Source: Caprimulgus europaeus
Lineage: Eukaryota > Chordata > Aves > Caprimulgiformes > Caprimulgidae
NCBI GenBank assembly: GCA_907165065.1
Contig: OU015541.1
Span: forward strand, 10,178,501-10,242,500
Direction of reading: 5' to 3'
Length of the DNA: 64,000 bases
The position numbers and the translations under genes are program-made. The number at the start of each line of letters is the position of its first letter. Positions within the stretch are counted from its first letter, which is position 1. The notes under the pieces were generated by a model. That model saw nothing but the letters and a program-made list of their open reading frames with translations, was not told where the DNA came from and ran no database searches. Of the stretch, positions 55,530 to 64,000 are shown piece by piece.

Positions 55530-56643
55530 CATCAGGATGTTGCTTTGCTACACACATCTTTATAAAAGACAGATTGTGCTGAGGCAAATGGGTTGTTTCT
55601 GAAGAAGTAAGTTTCAGGAAGAATGCAAGGCTCACCAATATTTTGGACCTGGACAAGGCATCTAAAGTGACAGGGTTTAGTAAAAAGACTGGAGGGGAGG
55701 AGAAAGAAAATACAGTGCTTAAGATTTCCCTACTGTGCAGCTGACAACTGTTCACTTGAGTCTACAGGTCTTAACACTCAAAGGGTGTCACAGAGCAGAC
55801 TGAACAAAGCTAAAATAAAACAAACCAAAAAACCACCACAGTGCATGAATTAAGACAACTGAAACGAGCAAATGCTGTTTTGGCCTTCACAAAAACCACA
55901 CTGAACAGAGTCCATCATCTCATTTTTCCTTTGGTTAACTGAAGAAGCAATCCCCCTGAAGAAAGCAGAGTATTTCTGCAGACAACTCTCTAAGGCCCAC
56001 TGGACATTCAACAAAAGGTCATGCTTGCTTTATATGTTCCACTAAACAACGTTACAGAGATCAGAATAACCTCTTGAAACAACCTCTCTTTCATCATGCA
56101 ATTTTCTTTTCTCATCAGGCAGCCTAGCAAGCAAATGTTATGTTAGCCTAAGAGCATTCAACTACATTAATTTCATCAAAGACAGGGCAGGAGGATGCCT
56201 GCTCAGCTGATCAGAAACAAAGTCTCTTTAAGTACAAAGAGGTAAGAAAACCTCCAACCCAAGAAAAGACAACTGTCTCCTGAATTTGCCTAGAGTGCCA
56301 ATAGTACCAAGAAGACAAGAGATGGCCCAAAAACACAAGTGTAAGCATTACAACCTAAAGTCAAACCAATTTCAAAGAAACAGAATCACACCAAGTTGCT
56401 CACAGTAAGAGCTCTAATCACCAAGATTAGAAACTTTTATCATCCAACAAAGCAAAACAGAAGGACTTTGAAAACAAAGTAGAATTTCTCAAATGTTAGG
56501 TCACTTAAGTATAGGCAGGTGTGCTGTAACATGTTCACTGTGTTCACGTCATTATCTACTCCAAGCTTAAACTATAAGATGCTTAAGCTAAACTGCTTGT
56601 CCAGCTTAAATAACGAACAGCAGCTAAGATGCAAAGAAGTGTT

Positions 56644-56649
56644 TTTATT
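56644..56649 (-). terminator. OSER1 poly(A) signal
   Basis: AATAAA on the minus strand (GCAATAAAAACAC) about 97 nt beyond the OSER1 stop; the first canonical hexamer downstream. Confidence 0.7.
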
Positions 56650-56745
56650 GCAAGCACAGCGAGCAGAGGTTGGGTTGCAGCTCACATGGGTGTGACAGAG
56701 GGCAGATTTAAACCACCCACCCTTCCGTTTTAGTGCTCACTGCTG

Positions 56746-60084
<3,339 letters not shown>

Positions 60085-60490
60085 CTACAAGCAGAAAAGA
60101 GACACGACTGTGAAGAACCTTGTTAAAAACATTAGTTGCCCAGCAGCATAATACATGAAAATAAACTCAAAATAGCACACTGAGCACACAAAGCTGAGGT
60201 CATTCTAGTAGAGCATTTTTGAAAGTTTATTCAGAACAAGCTTTATGATACCCAAGAATGGAAGAAACAAGTCTCTTCTACAACTGCAGAGGTGAATTAG
60301 CAATTTAAAGTAAAATTTGGTGCCAATAGCGTCTTGCACACCAATGAGAGTCTAGACAGACTCCTCTGACTGTTTCACAGTGTCACCAAAATAATACCAG
60401 ATGAGGTGAAAGGGAACAACACAATTAGAAACAGTCAACTTTCTACAACTGCTCCTTCCAGCTTTGGGACTTGAAGTTACATACATACTT

Positions 60491-60507
60491 AAAAAAAAAA
60501 AAAAAAA
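60491..60507. repeat. 17-nt poly-A tract
   Basis: 17 A followed by CAAACAACATCCCCCCC, AC-rich low-complexity sequence to about 60545. Confidence 0.85.
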
Positions 60508-61204
60508 CAAACAACATCCCCCCCAAAAAAAACCAAAACCAACAGATTTTTCTTAAAACAAGATAAAATTTTAAGCTAAACAATTTTTTTTTTAATCTTA
60601 TGTCTAAATCCCAGCAAGAGTTACACAATCCTATCAGAACATGGTATTTTGATTTTAAATAGCCATTAAAAATTTCTGATATCAGCCTGTGAACAAGGAC
60701 AAACGCAAATAAAAAGTACAAACACAAACAGTTAAGCCTTGTTTTAAATAAAAAAGGAACTGCTAGAAACTGGCTGATGTATTTTTCTTTCTTTTAAACC
60801 TACCCTGGCCATCATTTAATCTAGCTAAAAAGGAATCTCAAATCTTTCTAAATTTGCTGCTCTTCAGTACTGTAGAGTTCTGCAATTACATGCACATCCT
60901 ACACAAGCCACACTTCTGCTAATAAAATACTCAAAAAAGGTTTGCTTCCTTAGCATCAGCTTTGCTTTTCCTGGGCAGAAACCACTGACAGTATCAAGTC
61001 TCAGTTCTACACCAGATAACCTCAAGCCCAATATTTGTTGAAGTTTCCTTGGCTGATCAGCTTGATCCATTTAACGCTTTTGACTTGACCTCTTCTGGAA
61101 AAACAGGACCATTTGGTGCAGGCATCGTTGCTGCGAGAGCCTCTGGCCACATTGGGTTGTGATGAGATCATCTTCTCAGTCTTTTTTCTAAATTACCAGG
61201 TGGT

Positions 61205-62302
61205 CATCCTTGACAACATCCTACAATGGGACTGGTTTGGCAGACAAAGGGAGAGCAGTGGATATCTTCTACCTGGACTTCAGTGAGACTTTTGGTGCTG
61301 TCTCCCACAAGACCCTCAGAGGAGGTGATGAAGCATGGGCTGGATGATCAGTCAGTGAGGTGCACTGAGAAGTGGCTGAACGGCTGGGTCCAGAGGGTGG
61401 TGGTCACAGCACAAAGTCCAGTTGGAGGTCAGCAAACAGCAGTGTACTCTGGGGGTCAATGCCATGTCCAGTCCTGTTTAATATCATCATTAATGATCTG
61501 GATGATATGGCAGAGTGCACCTTCAACAAGTTCACTCGTGACGCCAAGCAGGGTTAAGTGGCTTACACACCAGAGAGTTGTGCTGCCATCCCTGGCAGGC
61601 TGGAGAAAGAGGCTGAGAGGAACCTCATGAACTTCAAAAAGGGGAAGTGCAACACTCTGTCCCCGGCAAGGAACAAGCCCAAGTGCCAGCACAGCTTTGC
61701 AGAAAAGGTCCTAGGGGTTCTGGTAGACACCAAGATGGACATGAGCCAGCAATATGTCCCCTGTGCCAAAGGGACTAACGGTATCCTGGGCTGCAGGTTA
61801 AGCACTGGTGAGGCCACAGCTGTCCCCTGCTACAAGAGGGACACCGACATGCAGGAGAGAGTCCAGTGAAGGGCCACCAAGATGATGAAGGGGCTGGAGC
61901 ACCTCTCCTATGAGGAAAGGCTGAGGGGCCTGGGACTGTTCAGACTGGAAAAGAAAAAGCTCAGGTGGGATCTCATCAACATACATAAATGCCTGAAGGG
62001 TGGGTACAAAGAGGACAGAGCCAGGCTCTTCTCAGCGGCAGCCACTGACAAGACCAGAGGCTAGGTGCACACACAGAAACGCAGGAGGTGCTGTCTGAGC
62101 ATGAGGAAACGCTTCTTTGCTGCGAGGGTGACTGAACACTGGCACAGGATGCCCAGGGAGGTTGTAGAGTCTCCGTCCTTGGAGATATTCAAAAGCTACC
62201 TGGACATGGTCCTGGGCAACCAGCTTGGGGTGGTCCTCCTTCAGCAGAGGGGTTGGACCTTCTGGGATCCCTGCCAACCTCAACCTTTCTGTGATTCTGT
62301 AT
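61205..62302 (+). mobile_element. Degenerate CR1 LINE with reverse-transcriptase 3' half
   Basis: About 1.1 kb on the plus strand (antisense to OSER1). Translations across several frames give C-terminal CR1 ORF2 reverse-transcriptase segments: DKGRAVDIFYLDFSETF, VLFNIIINDLDDMAECTFNKF, MKGLEHLSYEERLRGLGLF and PREVVESPSLEIFKSYL. The frame changes between these segments and stops interrupt them, so it is inactive. It ends in CR1 terminal octamers (CTGTGATTCTGT) near 62300. It is 5'-truncated. Confidence 0.92.
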
Positions 62303-62550
62303 CTTCCTGAAGCTCTAAAGTAACTGTTCAAACCCAGCAAAGTAACAAGAACAAACCCATGCAGAGCACTAACTCCACCTCATAATACAGCCATAACACC
62401 CACATCAGCACTGCTACCAGCTCAGCACCAGCCTTCTTGCAACATGGGAAAAAAAAGTCTTGGTGAAGACAGAGGAGTAATCTGAACCTCTGCAGCTCAG
62501 TTACTTGTGCAGGCACAGAATGGGAATTTCTGTTCTCTCACAACCTCATT

Positions 62551-62761
62551 CCAGTTGGAGGTGGCAGCTCTCTCCGCTGTTCCAGCTGCTGGATCTGCTG
62601 TGATTTCACCTGGCCACCCTGTGTTGCAGCCAGCTGCTATGACACACGCAGGACAATGCATCATAACAAATTTCAGGCACACCTCGTCCAGTGAGTCAGA
62701 CAGCGAGCAAACAGGAGAGGATGAGGCCGACACAGACACTGAGAACACGATGCGCATCTGA
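62551..62761 (+). CDS. Possible plus-strand terminal exon (unrecognised)
   Basis: An open frame of about 70 codons after a good-looking 3' splice site (TTTCTGTTCTCTCACAACCTCATTCCAG ends at 62550, a long pyrimidine tract). It encodes an Ala/Pro-rich segment, then an acidic Ser-rich tail, SSSESDSEQTGEDEADTDTE, ending in TMRI and a TGA stop at 62759-62761. AATAAA follows at 62872-62877. I do not recognise the protein. It lies antisense in OSER1 intron 1. It could be the last exon of an overlapping gene, part of an old retrocopy, or chance. Confidence 0.25.
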
Positions 62762-62871
62762 GCAAGTTATTATTTGAGATACTATCTTAATTAAATACTA
62801 CTGCTCTGGTGAAATGTATGGTCCCTGCTTCTGTAAGATTTTCTCTCGACCTAAAAAAGAAGATTCTTTAA

Positions 62872-62877
62872 AATAAA
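62872..62877 (+). terminator. AATAAA downstream of the possible plus-strand exon
   Basis: Canonical hexamer 111 nt after the stop at 62761, correctly placed for a terminal exon. Weak evidence in an AT-rich stretch. Confidence 0.3.
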
Positions 62878-63329
62878 AATTTCAGCCTCTAACCCTGTTC
62901 TTTAAATACCAAACTGCTGTATTACAGAACCTTAGTAACAAAAAATTATAGTAAAACATTTTCAAAGCACTGCCTATTATTCAAAATGCACTACCAGTGT
63001 CAGACTACATATTTTATTGTGCTGCCCTCCATCACTGACAGAGGAAACCGTCAAAAAGACGCAGAATTTATTCAGGTGAAAACCCACTCGCTCTGTGGTA
63101 ACAAAGCGCAAGCTTCTGCATTTCAGACACACCAGCGGGCTAACCCTGATGGCAAGAATAACATGAATTACTGCGAAAAACAGCCAAAGTTTAACAACGT
63201 GTCAAAACCCACCCGAACTAGTGAAACTTGTTATCTTTATCTCCTAGGAAAACACACATCCATCCTTTCCCATCTCATTTTCAGCTGTTTCGCAGCAATG
63301 CGGGACTCTCGGGGCACTACAAGGCACCC

Positions 63330-64000
63330 ACCGTCACTCCGGAGCTCTGACGGCACAGCGCGCGAACACGTGTACCGGGCTTTAAAAACAGGCACGTCAA
63401 CGGATTAACAGCTGCAAGACATCCCCGGCCACGGCCTGCGGCAGTCCGAGCAGCACTGAGCCGGGAGCACCGAGCCGGGGACGGCCACCGGGCACAGGGG
63501 CGAGCGGCAGCGGCGGTTCCCCGGCCAACCCAAGGGACAGCGCGGCCCCGGGCGAGCCCTGGCACCGGCGCTCGGTCCGGGCTCTCAGCGGGAGCAGCCG
63601 CAACCGGCGGCGGGGATGACCCAGCACAACCCCCGCACCCCATCGGAGCCTATCCCCAGCCCGCAGCCCGCGCCAGCGAACCAGCGGCGGCTCCGCGTAC
63701 CCGCGAGGGACGGTCCCGCCGCGGGGACACGACGGCCCCACTGGCGCCAGCGGCCGAGAGGTGAGACCCGCGCAGAGAGAGAGGCCGCCACGCCGCCCGC
63801 ACTCCCTCACTCACCGCGCTCAACCACAGGACCCTCCCGGTCCCCGCTCCCGTCGGGCTGCGGCGCGCGGAGGAGCCGCCCCCACGGCGGAAGTAACGGC
63901 AGCCGGGCGGAGGCGGGGCCAGCACCGATCGCGCACGCGCCCTCGGTCGGGCTGGGGGAACAGAGGCGCGGCGGGCGGCGCGTTCCCGCATGCGCGTGGC
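63330..64000. promoter_or_regulatory. OSER1 CpG-island promoter
   Basis: Dense CpG island running to the window edge. An ETS/GABP-type CGGAAGT lies at 63888-63894, an NRF1 site GCGCACGCGC at 63931-63940 and an NRF1-like GCATGCGC at 63988-63995. This is the usual make-up of a TATA-less housekeeping promoter, often bidirectional. Transcription of OSER1 goes left from about 63.85-63.9 kb. Confidence 0.7.
63815..63890 (-). other. OSER1: OSER1 non-coding first exon (5' UTR)
   Basis: The 3' edge is set by the strong donor GCG|GTGAGT, exon end at 63815. The 5' edge is a guess, placed next to the ETS site. Human OSER1 likewise has an untranslated first exon in a CpG island. Confidence 0.55.

Larger units (their letters stand above)
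53470..56640. other. Intergenic gap between JPH2 promoter and OSER1 3' end
   Basis: AT-rich, no supportable exon on either strand. It contains an 11-bp inverted repeat built on TAATTA (54558-54598) and a short 20-bp tandem duplication (55492-55529). Confidence 0.7.
60085..63814 (-). other. OSER1 intron 1
   Basis: 3.7 kb from the non-coding exon donor GTGAGT (63814-63809). It contains a poly-A tract (60491-60507), a degenerate CR1 copy on the opposite strand and a possible plus-strand terminal exon (62551-62761). Confidence 0.75.

Overview
The window is vertebrate nuclear DNA and almost certainly avian. It carries three intron-containing genes with GT-AG boundaries that can be read by eye, several 3' ends of CR1 LINEs (the dominant avian retrotransposon, recognisable by terminal ATTCTRTG-type octamers), CpG-rich promoters and compact introns. 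The gene order matches the human 20q13.12 block (JPH2 - OSER1). No prokaryotic operon, CRISPR array, viral gene or defence system is visible, and I found no previously undescribed system. The notable items are small structures and one evolutionary arrangement.

Layout. 1-3,900: non-genic, with only a three-copy minisatellite. 3,900-12,108, plus strand: a two-coding-exon rhodopsin-class GPCR, a thyrotropin-releasing-hormone receptor paralogue of 385 aa, behind a G/C-rich 5' region. 12,109-about 22,400: convergent intergenic DNA with a 22-bp minisatellite and a 22-nt poly-C tract. The left limit of the JPH2 3' UTR is uncertain: there are candidate poly(A) signals near 22.4 kb and 19.5 kb. 23,090-52,700, minus strand: JPH2 (junctophilin-2), reconstructed completely from five coding exons as 725 aa, with a CpG-island promoter at about 52.7-53.4 kb. 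53.5-56.6 kb: short intergenic gap. 56,746-63,9xx, minus strand: OSER1, reconstructed as three coding exons (294 aa) plus a non-coding first exon in a CpG island at the right edge. A degenerate CR1 copy and a possible plus-strand terminal exon lie inside OSER1 intron 1.

How the genes relate. JPH2 and OSER1 point the same way and the TRH receptor converges on JPH2. They are not a functional unit: JPH2 couples plasma membrane/T-tubule to sarcoplasmic reticulum in muscle, OSER1 is a small stress-responsive nuclear protein, and the receptor is a Gq-coupled peptide receptor. The interest of the neighbourhood is evolutionary. Junctophilin and TRH-receptor genes also share chromosomes elsewhere (JPH1 with TRHR1; JPH3 with TRHR2), so this receptor is best explained as the third TRHR ohnologue (TRHR3 type), which is absent beside human JPH2.
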